Below are positions 20,125-33,173 of a stretch of DNA of 64,000 nt, piece after piece. The stretch comes from Jaapia argillacea MUCL 33604 (Eukaryota > Basidiomycota > Agaricomycetes > Jaapiales > Jaapiaceae). Position 1 is the first letter of the stretch. Each line of letters opens with the position of its first letter. The stretch lies in assembly GCA_000697665.1 (NCBI GenBank), contig KL197713.1, forward strand, positions 1,742,181 to 1,806,180, given 5' to 3'. Both the position numbers and the translations under genes were made by a program. The notes under the pieces were generated by a model that saw nothing but the letters and a program-made list of their open reading frames with translations, made no database searches and was not told the DNA's origin.

Positions 20125-22844
20125 ATGACGACGATAGCACCAGAAACTCTTCAAGAAATGAAGGAGTCGAAGATCGAGGCAACCGAGAAAAAACCGGAAA
20201 CTTTGACGCCTGCCGACTCTGATTCGGAAGAACTGCCCTCCACAATCGAATCGATGCAACTTGGCGTCTGGCGTCTCCTCTTACTGCGCGAGCCATCGTT
20301 CGTCTTTCCTGGCGCAAGCGCTCTGTCACGATGGAAGGAGATTTATGCTGCTCTGCCACTTTTGCGTCGATTTTGCAAGGATGTTTCAAACCTTGGACCT
20401 ACCTTGGTTCTCGTCTTCCTCGCAACACAAGTGTGGAGCGGACTGGAGTACGCCATTACTCTGGCTCTCTCTGAACGAATTCTTCAACTGGTAGGTATTC
20501 TGAATCAAAGGGGTTGCGTCCGATGCTAACTTTTGTTTGTAGATTGAAGCCGGCGTGACCGAGAAAAACCTCGACTCTGAAGCGTTGTTGCTTGCCGTCT
20601 GTTATCAGATTTTTTTCTCTGTAGTGGCAGCCACCATGCACTGGTTCACGTAAGTTCAACCCTCCATCTTTGTCGGCGACCGACTGAGACTTAATCTCAG
20701 CCAAATAATCCAACCTAAGCTGAAGACTCGTTTCGTGTACTACTATGAGAAGGAGCTGATGCGAGGTATTATCACAACCTCCCTCGTTCTAGCAAATATT
20801 GAATGACATTGTATGACATCTAGCGAGGCTGCGTCTTGATTTGACAACTCTTCAAGGTAATGAAGATCCCCCCTTTTGCGACTGATTTGGAGCTCACGTC
20901 CATCGTCGTACTCTAGAGAATACCAGTCAATCAAGAGCGACACCGGAGGGCGCATGGACAACATTCACTGGATTAATCGAGTTTGGCGAAACGATAACCT
21001 CGCTGGTATCCCAGCTTGGATTTGTCATGCAATTGTCTCGAGCCAACTCAGGTGGCCCAATATTCATACTCCTCTGCCTTGCGAAACCTTTTTTCCTCAC
21101 CTTTCTCTGGAAGTCGTTGTGGGGGAAAAGTGAGTATGACATCAGATTATTGGTCACATGTGATTCTGATTATCACTTTTCATAGCCTACGTTGTATACG
21201 CCAATAATGCCGCATACTGCCGCAAGCGGGCGTTGAAAGATTTAGCCATGAGTGACGAATATCGCGGAGAAATCATCACAGGTAACGCAGGGGATTATTT
21301 CTTGAAAGGTTAGTTTCTAGTTCCCCAGTGTACACCAAGCTGATTTCCGCCTTGCTTAGAATACGAGAAAGCCACAAACCAGCTTGGGGACATCTCTGAT
21401 GAATATCCAGAGAGCCAGTACGAAATCAAACCTACTCCCTTGAGAAATATCGGATATTACTTGACCGGAATCTTGCCTATGGTGAGTTGCTCTGATGTGT
21501 TGTCCTCCGAGGCTGTGGTTTAATTTGCGGCAACAGATGTACTACGCCGTCAATTCGATTTGGAATGTCTCGACGATGTCGGTGACATCCATCGCCATTC
21601 TTCAGCAGACTTCCCAAATCCTACGGTATACCTTGTCCCGCCTCGTTGATACCGACAACTCGTTGTATCGACAGCTAAACAGCATCAAGACACTCTATGA
21701 TGCCATCGATATTGAAAACAAGACAGAAGACGGATCTTTATCCTATTTCGATCTCGAAAAAGTAAACTACAAGGGAATGAAGGTTGAATTCCGGTATGTC
21801 ATTCGTTGATCTCCAACCACTTGCTGATTAGTAACTGTCCCCTGCTAGCGATGTGACCTTCACCTACCCCAACAGCAAGGCCACGGCCCCTGCCTTGTCA
21901 AATGTCTCGTTCACTATCAATAGCGGCGACCTTGTGGTTGTGGTGGGCAGCAATGGTAGCGGTAAATCATCGATGGTCAAGCTTCTCACTCGCCTTTACG
22001 ACGTCAGCTCTGGTGATATCCTGGTCGACGGAAGAAACATCAAAGAATACCGTATGGCTACCCTCCGAGAAGTCACCGCTATCCTCACCCAGGACCATCA
22101 TCTCTTCCCCTTGTCCGTTTCGGAGAATATCGGTTTGGGAGATCCTGCTTGTATGGGTGACAATGAGAAAATCCTAGAAGCAGCGAAGTTGGGCGGTGCT
22201 TATGACTTCGTCCAGAAATTCAAGCTGGGCTTCCATACGAATATGCATCCAGTCAAGACCGCCTATGGCTCGTCCACCGTGTATGAAGCTGACAAGGAAG
22301 ATCCCATGAAGGTGGAATTCGAAAAGCTCGAGAAGTGGACGGAGCTATCTGGGGGTCAATACCAGCGTCTTGTTGCGTGCGTGCAATTCTTCCTATCGCT
22401 GTCTCTGATCGTCGAGTCTAATCTTTTTTCTCCATTCAGTGCTCGTACATTCATGCGTTTGAACGGTGGAGGCATTAAACTTGTAGCCGTCGACGAGCCA
22501 AGTTCCGCGCTGGATCCCGAGGGAGAATTCGAACTCTTCCAGCGCCTTCGTGCAGCTCGAATTGGAAAGACGATGATATTTGTTACCCATCGCTTTGGTC
22601 ATCTCACGAAGCACGCGGATTTGATCCTGTGAGCATAATTTTTACCATCCTGTAGTTTCGCTCACTCATCGATATCTGTCCCAGATGCATGAAAGATGGC
22701 GTCCTCGCGGAAGCAGGGACTCACGACGAGCTCATCAATAAGGAGGGCGAATACCACAAACTGTACAACGTGCAAGCAAATGCGTTCACGACGACGACGA
22801 CGACACCCATACCTACCCCAGAGGTCCCGCTCATCAATCTGTAG
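20125..22844 (+). CDS. Divergent ABC half-transporter (copy 1)
   Basis: Start MTTIAPETLQEMKESKIEAT. About ten exons. The N-terminal half has several hydrophobic helices (for example TLVLVFLATQVWSGLEYAIT and GGPIFILLCLAKPFFLTFLW) but is unlike the standard exporter membrane domain. The nucleotide-binding domain is complete: VVVVGSNGSGKSSMVKLLTR (Walker A), LTQDHHLFPLSVSENI (Q-loop), ELSGGQYQRLVA (signature), VAVDEPSSALDPEG (Walker B) and FVTHRFGHLTKHAD (H-loop). The tail is HKLYNVQANAF followed by a run of Thr and PIPTPEVPLINL. A long insert separates the Q-loop from the signature. A TATA box precedes it. A paralogue lies at 45.5-48.4 kb with the same NBD layout. Half-size proteins must dimerise; substrate and membrane are unknown. 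Confidence 0.85.
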
Positions 22845-23119
22845 CCGAATGGTGCTAGGTTTCTTATTCATCTGGCTCATGGACCATAAGCATAGCAATA
22901 TAGCCCTCCCTGTATACACAACAGCTGCTGTATCCGTAGATTCTCAATAATGAATGGTTCTTTTAGTGTATGCGACAAGTGACTAGTAACTGGGCCTTCG
23001 ACGAGTACAGTAGACGGTGGATTATGACAGCGAGAAGAAATGTTTGTAATCTAACCAAGCCACAATATAGACAATGTTGTCCCGTAAGGTATATTTCTGT
23101 TGCTCTCTGATCCTATCAA
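22845..23119. other. Convergent 3' flanks
   Basis: The 275-base gap between the stops of the ABC transporter gene (plus) and the SWIM/RING gene (minus). Nothing further is seen. Confidence 0.5.
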
Positions 23120-24792
23120 TCAATAAAAGTCCTCGTACTCTTGATAGCCGTAATATCGAGATCCCCTTCTTGGCCCCTGGTAGTCTAGAGTGACTGCATT
23201 AGCCAACCCAAGTCAGACAGGGTAAGTCTCTTACATGTGCTAGTGTCCCGTACAGGGCTCAGTCCCGCCGCCGACGCAAGGTTGAGGTATCCATCGGCAC
23301 CTCGGGTAGCCTTGTCACCTCCCGAAGGACCAGGGATCGCCCACTCGGCACGGCAAAAGACACAAGTAACGTTTCTCCCAGCAGTCCTCGCCCCTATACA
23401 GCACACGCGTCAACGAGATGGAATACAACAAGAAAGGACAGCGACGCACATTGCTGGAAACACTCCAAATGCAATCCATTCTTACAAGTATCGCAAAACG
23501 CCATCTTCTTGACGTCGACCTTATGCATGTTCTCGTAACAAATCGGACAGTCGTCTTCTGGGCCAGGAAGGCGTTTGTTCGTCTCATTAGTATTGCTAGA
23601 GGAGGAGCCGGAAGCCTTCCCCGTGGCGCGTGCGTAAGCTTCGCGAACGCGTTGGTTGGTAACAGAGTTGGGGGCTTCGGGGGCGTTGGCGAAAATAGTT
23701 TGGAGTTCGCTTGTCAGGAGTGCTCTATTTCGTCGGAGGTTAACATATGAATGACGTGGATGAGCAGTGGGGGGTATACTTTTGATACCAGACGTTGGAC
23801 TGGTAAGGGACTTGAAGGACTACGAGGCCTAATGAATATCGGTGTTGATAAGCGCTGTGTCTCGAGTATCGCACCTTTCATGAAAATGAATAGCTGCGAG
23901 CAACACACAACTGATTTAGAAGCAAGCAGAAATACAAGATGATAAAAGACTTACGATGTGTTTACAGTGATTCCCTTTACGAGCGTCTGGGCCTTCAAAG
24001 GGGTCATCATTGAGAGCCAGACAGGTGGTGATGAATAGACGTACAGTCGCAGGACGGTTTCTTGTCGATCACGACTTTATAAACCTGTATGTCAAGGAGT
24101 GAAAAGGACGAACACTAAACTGCCGGCAAGGGACTTACGTTTCCCGTGGACCCGAGAACACCAAATTCTTCCCTGAGCTCTTCACCGTTCCTCTTCCGCT
24201 CAACCATGAAGAATCTTCCATGAAAGTGGGTGAGATTCAGGTCATACCAGTCGAGACATTGGAGTACTTACCTTTGGGATGCAACACGATCCACTCGATC
24301 CAAGATGTTTTTCGGACATGATTTCTTCATAATGGCACCCCGTTTCTCCTCTTGGGGAGCTTCGGGATCCTTCTTCTTGCGTTGCTTCTTAGCAGGAGGT
24401 GGGACCGAAGCGGCTGGTTCTTCCCCGACGGATTTGCGCTTCCGAGCAGTGGGAATAGCAGCAGCCAAAGACGATTTTTGCGCATTGGAAGGGCCCTCTG
24501 GAGGGACATCAGCATTATTCTTCTTCTGCGGTTTTTCGGCTGGAGGCACGACACGAGGGACTGGCTCTTCGGCGACTGCTTTGCGACCGTGACTTTGGTG
24601 AAAGGGCATCGCAACTGCAGTCGGGACTTCTCTGGCTGCAGCATTTCGCGCTTTCTTGGGCGTCCTTGCTGGGGAGTCGAGCGGGATCGGGTTCGAGGAT
24701 GAACCTGCCTCTCCCGGTTTGGGTTGGGGTGGAGGTGATCCAGTCAAGTCAAGGATGTCCAGCGAACCTTGTCTAATCCATTTGCGAGCCAT
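23120..24792 (-). CDS. SWIM- and RING-type zinc-finger protein
   Basis: Start MARKWIRQGSLDILDLTGSP at 24792. The N-terminal third is a Pro/Ala/Lys-rich disordered region with basic clusters (KKQRKKKDPEAP), suggesting nuclear location. After introns the SWIM finger is rebuilt across a phase-1 intron: VVIDKKPSCDCPDARKGNHC then KHI, i.e. C-x-C..C-x-H. Further on, an exon has RNALLTSELQTIFANAPEAP and then a RING-like finger, DCPICYENMHKVDVKKMAFC, DTCKNGLHLECFQQ and, after an intron, NVTCVFCRAEW. The last exon is short and ends YGYQEYEDFY, with the stop at 23120-23122. This SWIM-RING pairing is typical of predicted E3 ubiquitin ligases; substrates are unknown. Confidence 0.75.
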
Positions 24793-24971
24793 AATGTCCA
24801 AGAAAGGAGGATAACAGAGTGGGGGGTTGCAATAGATGATAATTTATACAGACAAGCAGCTTTGAAAACACAGTGAAAGCTGGAGCAAAGCTGGAGGATT
24901 CTTTGTTCAAGGCGCCTAACCGCTTATTTAGACTTCAGGCTTCCAAGAACAGATCAAACTCCCACGCCGAT

Positions 24972-26119
24972 ATGTCTTTCACTTTCATTCAGAACTTTGT
25001 GAGCTGGCTTGGAGAACAGGCCAATTCCACGGCCCAGGATGCTGCACTTTCGATTCTCGCTGCTGGGCCGATACCCAAACATATTGCATTCGTCATGGAC
25101 GGGAATCGAAGATATGCCAGGCAGAACCACAAAGCTATCCAAGAGGGACACGCCGATGGTTACGTCGCACTTCGACGTGTAAGTTGCTCGCCTCTTGCCT
25201 ATGAAAAATATTGATTGATAACTTTCAATTCAAGATGTTAGAGATATGCTTGAAACTGAATGTTCGCTGTGTTTCGGCGTATGCGTTCTCGATCGAGAAC
25301 TTCAAGCGTTCGAAAGAGGAGGTGGACGCCTTGATGGACTTGGCTGAATCAAAGCTATTGGAACTATGCGACAAGGGGTACGTTCTTCGGACCGAGGTCG
25401 GCCACATCGCTGACGCCCACAAGATCTCTACTTGAGGAGTACGGTGTACGACTGAATGTCCTTGGCCGCACCGAACTATTCCCCCAACGTGTCCAGGACG
25501 CCGTTCGTAAAGCAGAAGACGTCAGCCGTCACAATAATAGGTGTGTCCTTTTCCAGTCTATCTCAAGCACCCACTCAGACTCTTTCTCATTCCAGAGCGA
25601 TTCTCAATCTATGCATGCCTTATACAGCTCGAGACGAAATTACCACCGCTGTCGAATCCACAGTCCGTGATGCGCTCCAAGAAAGGCGTGATCCCCGGTA
25701 TGCCCTTCCTTCCGTCCATTCTCGATGGCATTGGCGTCTAATTGTTTGTTTTCATTTCAGGACCATATCGGAAGACGACATTGAGGGCCACCTTATGACT
25801 TCATTAGGTGGTAGTCCACCGTTAGATATCCTAATCCGTACAAGTGGTGTTAGGCGTCTTAGCGACTTTCTTCTTTGGCAGGTTTGTCTCTTCTCATAAT
25901 TAATCTTGGTTTTCGAAGCTCACTTCATTTTATGTCTAGTGTTGCGAAGACACCCAACTGCAGTTCAGTTCGACGTACTGGCCAAACTTCGGTCTCTGGG
26001 ATCTTGTCCCCATCATCCTCGACTACCAGCGTAAAGCCTTGTCCTCTTCAACGTCCTCTCCCAAGTTGCATGCTGCCTCGGACTCCTCGGACTTCTCGGC
26101 GTCCAACATAGAGTATTAG
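24972..26119 (+). CDS. cis-Prenyltransferase (dehydrodolichyl diphosphate synthase, RER2/SRT1 type), copy A
   Basis: Start [20 protein letters not shown]. The catalytic opening is [20 protein letters not shown] (DGNRR). It is followed by [20 protein letters not shown] (the FSIENFxRS motif), [19 protein letters not shown] and [39 protein letters not shown] (RTSGxxRLSxFLxWQ) follows and, after an intron, [20 protein letters not shown]. The C-terminus is Ser-rich, ending DFSASNIEY. About six exons. The enzyme adds isopentenyl units in cis to farnesyl diphosphate to make the dolichol precursor at the ER. The next gene is a close tandem copy with introns at the same positions. Confidence 0.9.
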
Positions 26120-26244
26120 AGCAGGAAAATATACATGACCCCCACACTGTCAAAGCTTCTGGTTCCTTGTTTGCAAAGCCCCTGATCGCTTGTTGAGCCT
26201 TCATACTTCGTTTTGAAGGAAAGACAGTCCCACGCCACGCCAGT

Positions 26245-27381
26245 ATGTCTTTCACCTTCATCGAACGCGTTCAAAAATTTGCGAGGTGGGTTGTTGAGCG
26301 AGTGTATTTCATCGCTGAGGATGCAGCCCTTGCTGTTCTCGCTGCTGGACCGATTCCCAAGCATATTGCGTTTGTGATGGACGGGAATCGAAGGTATGCT
26401 AGGCAACAACACAAAGCTATCCAGCAGGGACACGCAGACGGCTACGTCGCACTTGAACGTGTAAGTTCCTCTCCAGTCAGTGGAACATCATCGTTAACGT
26501 GACGGCTCTGTACAGATGATAGAAATATGCGTCAAGTTGAATATTCGCTGTGTTTCTGCATATGCATTCGCGATCGAGAACTTCAAGCGTTCTAAAGAAG
26601 AGGTTGACGCCTTGATGGATCTAGCTGAAGCCAAATTGTTGGACTTGTGTGAGAAGGGGTACGCCCGCCTGAGTGCGCGATTTATTCCGAGCTAACATTG
26701 CTCAGATCTATACTGGACAAGCATGGTGTAAGGTTACATGTGCTTGGCCGTAGGGGGCTCTTCCCACAACGTGTCCAAGTCGCCATCCGTAAAGCGGAAG
26801 AGATGAGCCGCCACAATGATAGGTACCTCCTTCTCTTCCTATCCCGAGAACCCACCCACCTGGAATGATTGATCACCGTACCCCTCGAAGAGTAATCCTC
26901 AATCTATGTATGCCGTACGGCGCTCGAGACGAAATTACCACCGCCATCGAATCTACAGTTCGCGAAGCTCTCCGAGAAAGGCGCGAGCCTCGGTACTTCC
27001 TTCTTCCTGTCCATCGACATGGTGTCTAAAGTTGTTATCATCTCAGGACCATCTCGGAAGCTGATATCGAGTCTCATCTTTTGACTTCTGTGGGCAGGAG
27101 TCCACCCTTAGACATCCTTATTCGTACGAGTGGTGTGAAACGTCTCAGTGACTTTCTTCTCTGGCAGGTGTGACTTCTGGTGCCATAAGATCGTCGTGTC
27201 GCGAAGCTAATCTCAGTCTATGCAGTGCTGCGAAAATACCCAACTTCAGTTCACCTCCACTTACTGGCCAAACTTTGGTCTCTGGGATTTCGTCCCTATC
27301 ATCCTTGACTACCAACGCAAAGTCTGGTCATCATCTTCCGCACACAAAAGGGTATTCCGGAAGGGAAATAAACGTCTATAA
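26245..27381 (+). CDS. cis-Prenyltransferase, tandem copy B
   Basis: Start [20 protein letters not shown], only 125 bases after the stop of copy A. All motifs of copy A are present: [78 protein letters not shown] and [20 protein letters not shown]. Introns fall at equivalent places. The two proteins differ mainly in the first 25 residues and at the C-terminus (here [13 protein letters not shown]). Sequence upstream of both ATGs is also similar, so the duplication unit includes the promoter. Both copies look functional; one may have become specialised in product length, as RER2 and SRT1 are in yeast. That last point is inference. Confidence 0.88.
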
Positions 27382-27790
27382 ATTAGCCATTCGTCCAATC
27401 AGGTGAAGTAGACTAGCGACTGTCGAGGTCGGGGGTGGGAGTTTTTGTTTGAGCTACAGTACAACGAGTTATTAATGATACACGAAACTTCGAAGTCCCC
27501 GCCAAAAAGATATCAAACAACCTGCTAGCAAAAATAGCGGCGAGAAGGACGAGCTGAGAGGGAAGATGCGGATAAAACATCATGAGGCGGGAAGCGAGGA
27601 GGGGGACATGGCATATACATAGACCGTAGAGGGGTTGCGAGGGAGGTGGGAGTGCAACATGGTAATGATGGTATGACGGAGAGAGGGTGGGTTCGCCAAG
27701 TAAAGCGGCAAGAATGCGTCCGAGAAAACGACAATGAGAATCCAAGTCCATTGACAGAAGGAAGGAAAGGGTGGTCAGAGAGAGTGCAAA
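27382..27790. other. Convergent 3' flanks of copy B and SKN7
   Basis: About 400 bases with no domain-bearing frame. It includes 3' untranslated sequence of both flanking genes; nothing else is supported. Confidence 0.45.
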
Positions 27791-30738
27791 TCACTCGACC
27801 ACCTCAAATCGACCTCGCTTTCCATCCCTTCCGTCACTAGAATCATCCAAGCCCCTCTTCTCTCCACCACCACCGGTAAAGCTCGGTAATCCAGCGAAGG
27901 TCTCTCCGTTAACCATGCTCTGTAGGATCATGGCATATTGTTCGTCGGAGAGACCCATACCAGCAAGAGGGTTAATCTTGCCGTCTTCGTCTGGCATTTG
28001 ACCGGGAAGGAGGTTAGCGTTTGCAGCTTGAATGGCAAGGGCTTGGTCGAATGAACTGTCGGACAGTGGTGGGATGCCGATGGAACGAGGGACGCGGGCC
28101 ATTTGTTGAATGACTTTCAGATGCGTTAAATGTTTCTAAACCGAGTAGATTAGTATGAGATAGAGAGATGCGTCAACAGTGGAAGTGCTTACTTCGAGCA
28201 TGTCCAAAAGGCCCTCCTTACTGAATGGTTTTGGCAGAATGTCGTTCATACCAGAAGAGTAGTAGGTCATGATTTCGTTCGGTCTTGAGTTGCTCGTCAT
28301 GGAGATGATAGGAGTCATATGGTCAAACTGTCGAATCAGCGACGTCGCTGAGACACCATCCAACTTGGGCATGACAATATCCTACACCAGAGCGAATTAG
28401 CAAACTAAGGCAACGAACGCAATCGTCGAGTCACATACCATGAGAACCAAGTCGTATTTTTCCAGGTTCATCTTGTTGACAGCGGTGACACCGTCGACGG
28501 CAACGTCAAAGTTACAACCGAAGACCTGCAAGAACTTACTCGATAACCGTCGGCTGACGGCATCGTCCTCAACGAGTAGTACACGAGGGGGAACTGCCCA
28601 TCCAGGAACATATGTCGACCTTCGCACTCGGATGGTCTGCGCACTCGACGGGCGACCACTTGATGTCGAAGCGGTCATATCTGAGGTGGAGACAGCCATG
28701 GCGTCCGTGGCAGGTGAATTTGTCGAACTCGACGACGTCGGAGGCGGAGGCATCCCATAATCATTGGTTGGTGATTGTTGTTGCGAACCAGGGGTATCCG
28801 GTGACGACGACGAGAGCATAGCACCTATCGGTCCTAACGTGCTCGCATCAAAACTCCAGTTCCCATTGGTATCCTCGACGCCACTCTTAGGCATCAGATG
28901 TCCCAGAGTGAACACCTGAAGACCCTCATGGGACATACCAGTCGGGCTTCCCAAACTCGACGGCGCGATGCTCGCATTGGGGTTGGACCCATCAGAGGTG
29001 GCAGAGTTGGTAGGGTTAGGTTGATCGGCATATTGTCCATCAGGCATGACGACGGCGTCGGGATCAGCGTCCGGCTCTGGAGGAGGCGCGCTCATCATAG
29101 GTCCACCATCACCAGACGGCATCCCACCCCCACCGCCCGAGCTAGAATTCATCCTCGACAACTCTTCAATGCGCGTCAACATATCCTGTCGAGACATGGG
29201 CCTGTCCAGACCTCCACCGCCCCCACCGCGAGAGGATGAGGCTGAGGACCCAGGCGTTTGAGGTCCTGGACCGGTCAGACCTGCCAAATTGGAGTTACCG
29301 GCGGCGAAAGTCATTCCAGCGGCCTCGGCTCGTCGAGATATTTCGTTCATTTGGGCGAGTGAGGCTCGAGCGACGTCAGATTCCGGGTACGAACCCATCA
29401 TGCGTTGAGCTTCTTGGGAGGGAAGGAAGGGATTAGGGTCAGAGGGGCCACCCCCTCCCCCACCCCCAGGTCCTCCACCACCCCCTGCGTTGCCTTCCAG
29501 ACCGTTTTTCATCTTGGCTGAAGCAAAAGAGCGCGCGACTCAGCAAAATAGTCCTTTTACACACCAATAATCATTCAACAAAATCTCCGCTCACCATTCT
29601 CGAGCTGGAGAAAATATTGTATCAAATTCTGCATCAACCCATCCTGCTGCGCCATCGTCCTCTGGAAATTGACCAATTCGCCCAGCACGTTCTGATAACT
29701 TCCCTCGAGACCTCTCAAATGAACCGCCATCTCTTCTTGCTGCCGCGACATTTGCTCCAGTTGAACCTGTAGCGATTCCATCGCGCGCCCGCAACCTTCT
29801 GAGCAGGTCCCTGAGGGTCCCGGTGAATTATTGTGATCGGATGTCCGGCCGTTGGGAGCGCCTGTCGATTTACGCTGCGCGGGGACTTTCCGCTTGATAT
29901 TTTCGAGACATTCTGGTCGTGATGCATGGAAATCGGGATGTCGGAATGTCCAGCTCTGAGAAAACAAAGTCAGGAGATCGAACAATCGGGGAACGATAGG
30001 GTACATACGTGTTCGCCGAACTGATTATCGTCGGTATTCTTTACCTGGACAGAAAAATGAGGAAAAAATCGGGGGAAAATACGAGACTGATCGCACCTTA
30101 TGGAAATCGTATTTGTTTAATTGTCGAACGAAACTCGCAAAGTTCGAGTGCTTGAATAGCCGCGGTAGGACAGACTTTGTGAATTCGTTCATGTCCTTTA
30201 CGACGAAACAATCTCCCGCAGGGCCCCATGATACAATGTGTGCGAACGATGCGTCTTCCAGCATCCTTTAGATCCAAAAATCAACTATTAATTGACAAGA
30301 TCTACTCGAGTACTCGTGTGTGAGCACGTACTTGTAAAGCTTCTTGACAAAGTCACTTGTCGTCGGCATACCGTCCTCCGACTCCTTGTGATCTGGCTGC
30401 GCGGGTACGATCTCTCTTGACTCGCGCTTAATCTGGTCTTGTCGTCCAGGCTCGGTACGTCTCGAGCCATAAACCTCCTCACGAGGGGAACTGCGATGAT
30501 TTGACCACGACTGAGATGATGGTAAAGGGGGTAGTACAGATGTATTACTCGGAGGGTATGATGACGATGCAGCGAAGCGTGAATTGGAGGGGATATTTGG
30601 GATTGGGGGTAAGGTGTTGTTTGAGCGGGAGAATGAGCCTGGTGCGGGGAGATGTAGTGATGACGGTGGCGGCAGCTGTGGTGGCTGGAATAGCTGAGGC
30701 TGTCTCTGCGACATGTAATGTCCAGATTGATCCATCAT
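27791..30738 (-). CDS. SKN7: Response regulator transcription factor SKN7 (HSF-type DNA-binding plus receiver domain)
   Basis: Start [15 protein letters not shown] at 30738. A Pro/Ser-rich leader is followed by an HSF-type DNA-binding domain: [11 protein letters not shown], then [40 protein letters not shown] and, after introns, [20 protein letters not shown]. Then comes a coiled coil ([20 protein letters not shown]) and a long Gly/Ser/Pro-rich linker with poly-Gly. The receiver domain reads [20 protein letters not shown], then [15 protein letters not shown] with the phospho-acceptor Asp just after an intron, SMTSN and [15 protein letters not shown] with the conserved Lys. The C-terminus is [20 protein letters not shown] then EVVE. 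Family knowledge: phosphorelay output for oxidative and cell-wall stress, acting in the nucleus. About seven exons. Confidence 0.93.
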
Positions 30739-32463
30739 GGACTTTAGACTTGGTGGAACTCGACGAGTACGAAGAAGGAGGAGGAGTAGTGAAAATCGCA
30801 GACGGACAAATGACCCAGGCCCCAAATAAATGCCTCCAGCACTTGTTGACCGCACAACAGTCGCCAATTCACCGGGAATCGCTGGCGTACGGCTCCCATT
30901 ACGTGATCAAACCTTCTGCCACTCTACAAATTCCAGAATAGACACATGATTCTCTACTACAAATTCACTTTTCTGCCCACAAAAGTGCCCCGCTGCGATG
31001 CGAACCCTCGACCGGACATGGATACGACCCACTCCACCCAGCGCTGTCGACTCCGAGCCTTTTGAACGCATCCGAGACCACCCTCGTTGACCGCAGCGGT
31101 TGGGATGACTCTGTTGTCGCTCCACATTTCAGCCACAGTTTCCTTTCTCACTGTGGGCCTGGACCGCAAAAGACCCCGTCAACGTCTGCAAGATTGCATC
31201 TCAAGGGACATGCTGAGATGTTCTAGGCCCAATCGTATATCGCTTACCGACTATAGTCCTTCCGCAACGCCCATCGGAACTACCTTGACGATAAAGATCA
31301 CCCCATACAGACTTCGCACTACCTTCATTCTCCAATCGTAAACAGAACCAACGAAATCGAACTCACCCTCCTTCCGTGATCTATCCCAATCAATACACGC
31401 CTCCCCACACGTGTGTCCCCCTTACCCAACACACATACCCACCACACCCGCGTCGCCCTCACCCTTCACACCGAAACTGCATCAATCCCAGATCAATGCA
31501 CAACGCAAACCCAAAACCAAATGCGCCCACCATCCACAACACGGCTCCGAACCACCGGACAATCCATCTCGCATAGATAACTCATCGCTATCTCCGTCCA
31601 TCCTAGCATGGCTTCTCCCTCCTCCATCAAAGCCCTCATTCCAGACCCAAGCAAGTTAGGCTGCCCATCGTCTCACGGCAAAGTTCAAAGCCGAGACGCA
31701 GGTACAATGGCAGTGCTGGGGTCTCGATCTCCATGGGTCACTTGTCCTTTGCTTGTGAGCTCGAAACTGCATGGTGGAGTCCAGGCACAAGGTCCCGGTA
31801 CTTGCCTCTACAAAGTACGAGGGCCGCATACACCCGACACCCACCCACACGAGGGGCCAGATCGCCGTTCTCGGCACGTTCTCGGCTTGCAGATCCACGG
31901 GCCGCGATGACATAGAGAGGCATTGTCAATGCCAGGAGGACCTTCCGAGTCGCTCACCGAAGGTTTCATCCTCGGATTCCACTCTCTCGGGGAAAGCAGG
32001 TGAGTGTGGTGAAGGTGTCGTTATTTCGGGAAGAGGAGGAGGGACGGGGAGTAGGGAAGGGAATGCTGTAACTACGAATAACAACAAGACAACAATTTCA
32101 GCGATGCGATTCTCTCCAAATCCAAACGATAATTTGACCTTACCCATCCTTTCCATCATGAGTCGTTGCGGGTGTAACAAGGGGGAGAGGCTCTCGGATG
32201 ATGATCAACTTTGAGCGCTTCTGCATCCCTTGTCTGTCCGACGATGGCACTGCGATCCAAATGAAACTTGATTGAAGCCTTGGCGGTGAATATAAACGTA
32301 TGTGCAGACGGCACGGAAACCTCAATCCGAAGCCGCGACGGGAAATCCTTCACTCGACGGATCCTGCTTCATGTCCGAATCGCAGCGCCGTATTGTCAAT
32401 CACCACACCACCACACAACATCTCAGTCAAGCAACGAAAGTGACGTCGACGTTGACACTGAAT
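30739..32463. other. Weakly coding region, no confident gene
   Basis: The first part is the SKN7 promoter. Farther on, isolated coding-looking pieces occur: a plus-strand ATG frame at 31608 (MASPSSIKALIPDPSK), a plus-strand piece near 31938-32000 (MPGGPSESLTEGFILGFHSL, followed by a good GTGAGT donor), and a minus-strand frame at 32353-32156 (PSRLRIEVSVPSAHTFIFTA). They could not be chained into a gene with consistent phases. The C-rich stretch near 31376-31560 is low complexity. Confidence 0.35.
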
Positions 32464-32766
32464 TCAACTAAACCCTAGCCTCCAGACACAACAGGCCCGA
32501 CAATAGAGAAGAATCAGAAAGAAATATATCGATTGAAAAAAGTCGTACCACAAACCAACGACATAAGCCAAAAGCAAATACGGAGCAAGAACGGCAGAGC
32601 TGGAATATTTGATCGGTGGAGCTTGTGGATGAGTAGCTGCATTCGAACAGCGGCCAAGCACAGCGCAAAAACCCAAGAGAAAGGCGGCGTTTGGGTTTCG
32701 CTGGATATTGACGTCGCAGAGCAACCTTTTCGCTGAGCCGGGAGTTGAACGGAAGGCCATTGCCAT
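32464..32766 (-). CDS. Small hydrophobic protein candidate
   Basis: An open frame starts MAMAFRSTPGSAKRLLCDVN at 32766 and contains AAFLLGFCAVLGRCSNAATH and SSAVLAPYLLLAYVVGLWYD, i.e. two probable membrane helices. A TATA-like TTTTATAAG lies about 100 bases upstream (near 32870 on the minus strand). A GTACGA..CTAG intron could cut off the end right after VVGLW. I do not recognise the family. The frame could be a real gene of about 75-100 residues or chance. Confidence 0.35.
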   Translation of the reverse strand: MAMAFRSTPGSAKRLLCDVNIQRNPNAAFLLGFCAVLGRCSNAATHPQAPPIKYSSSAVLAPYLLLAYVVGLWYDFFQSIYFFLILLYCRACCVWRLGFS

Positions 32767-33173
32767 ATGTTTGCCACCAGCCAACTGGTCGTTCGTCCTA
32801 GTCCAAGAGAGAGAGACAAGGAATTAGGCTTTCGTCTCAAAGCAGGCAAATGGGCGCTGGGCCGAGGCTTATAAAACGCTCGAGGCTGCAGGCATCCAAT
32901 ATTGCAGCAAAGTCCAATGGTCGGCTCGCCCCGTTCAAACGAATGACACTACTGAATGTCAGGTTTCTATGATAGAAGGAACCCAGTGGTAGGCTTATCG
33001 GACTTAGGATAATGAGATGTAGAGAGTTGGACGTACTGCGCCTACGGTCTGAATCCGGGGAGAAAAGGATCCAAGTTCCGAGGAGTTACTATCACGCTAT
33101 TGCGCAGGGAAAGACGGCAGTAACTTGAGCCAGAAGCAGAGATAGAGAGGTCATGAACAAACGTGCACGACTT

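Noticed and set aside
28397-29512. The plus-strand frames opposite SKN7 as separate genes
   Set aside because: They are antisense shadows of the Gly/Ser-rich linker and receiver domain, whose identity is certain.
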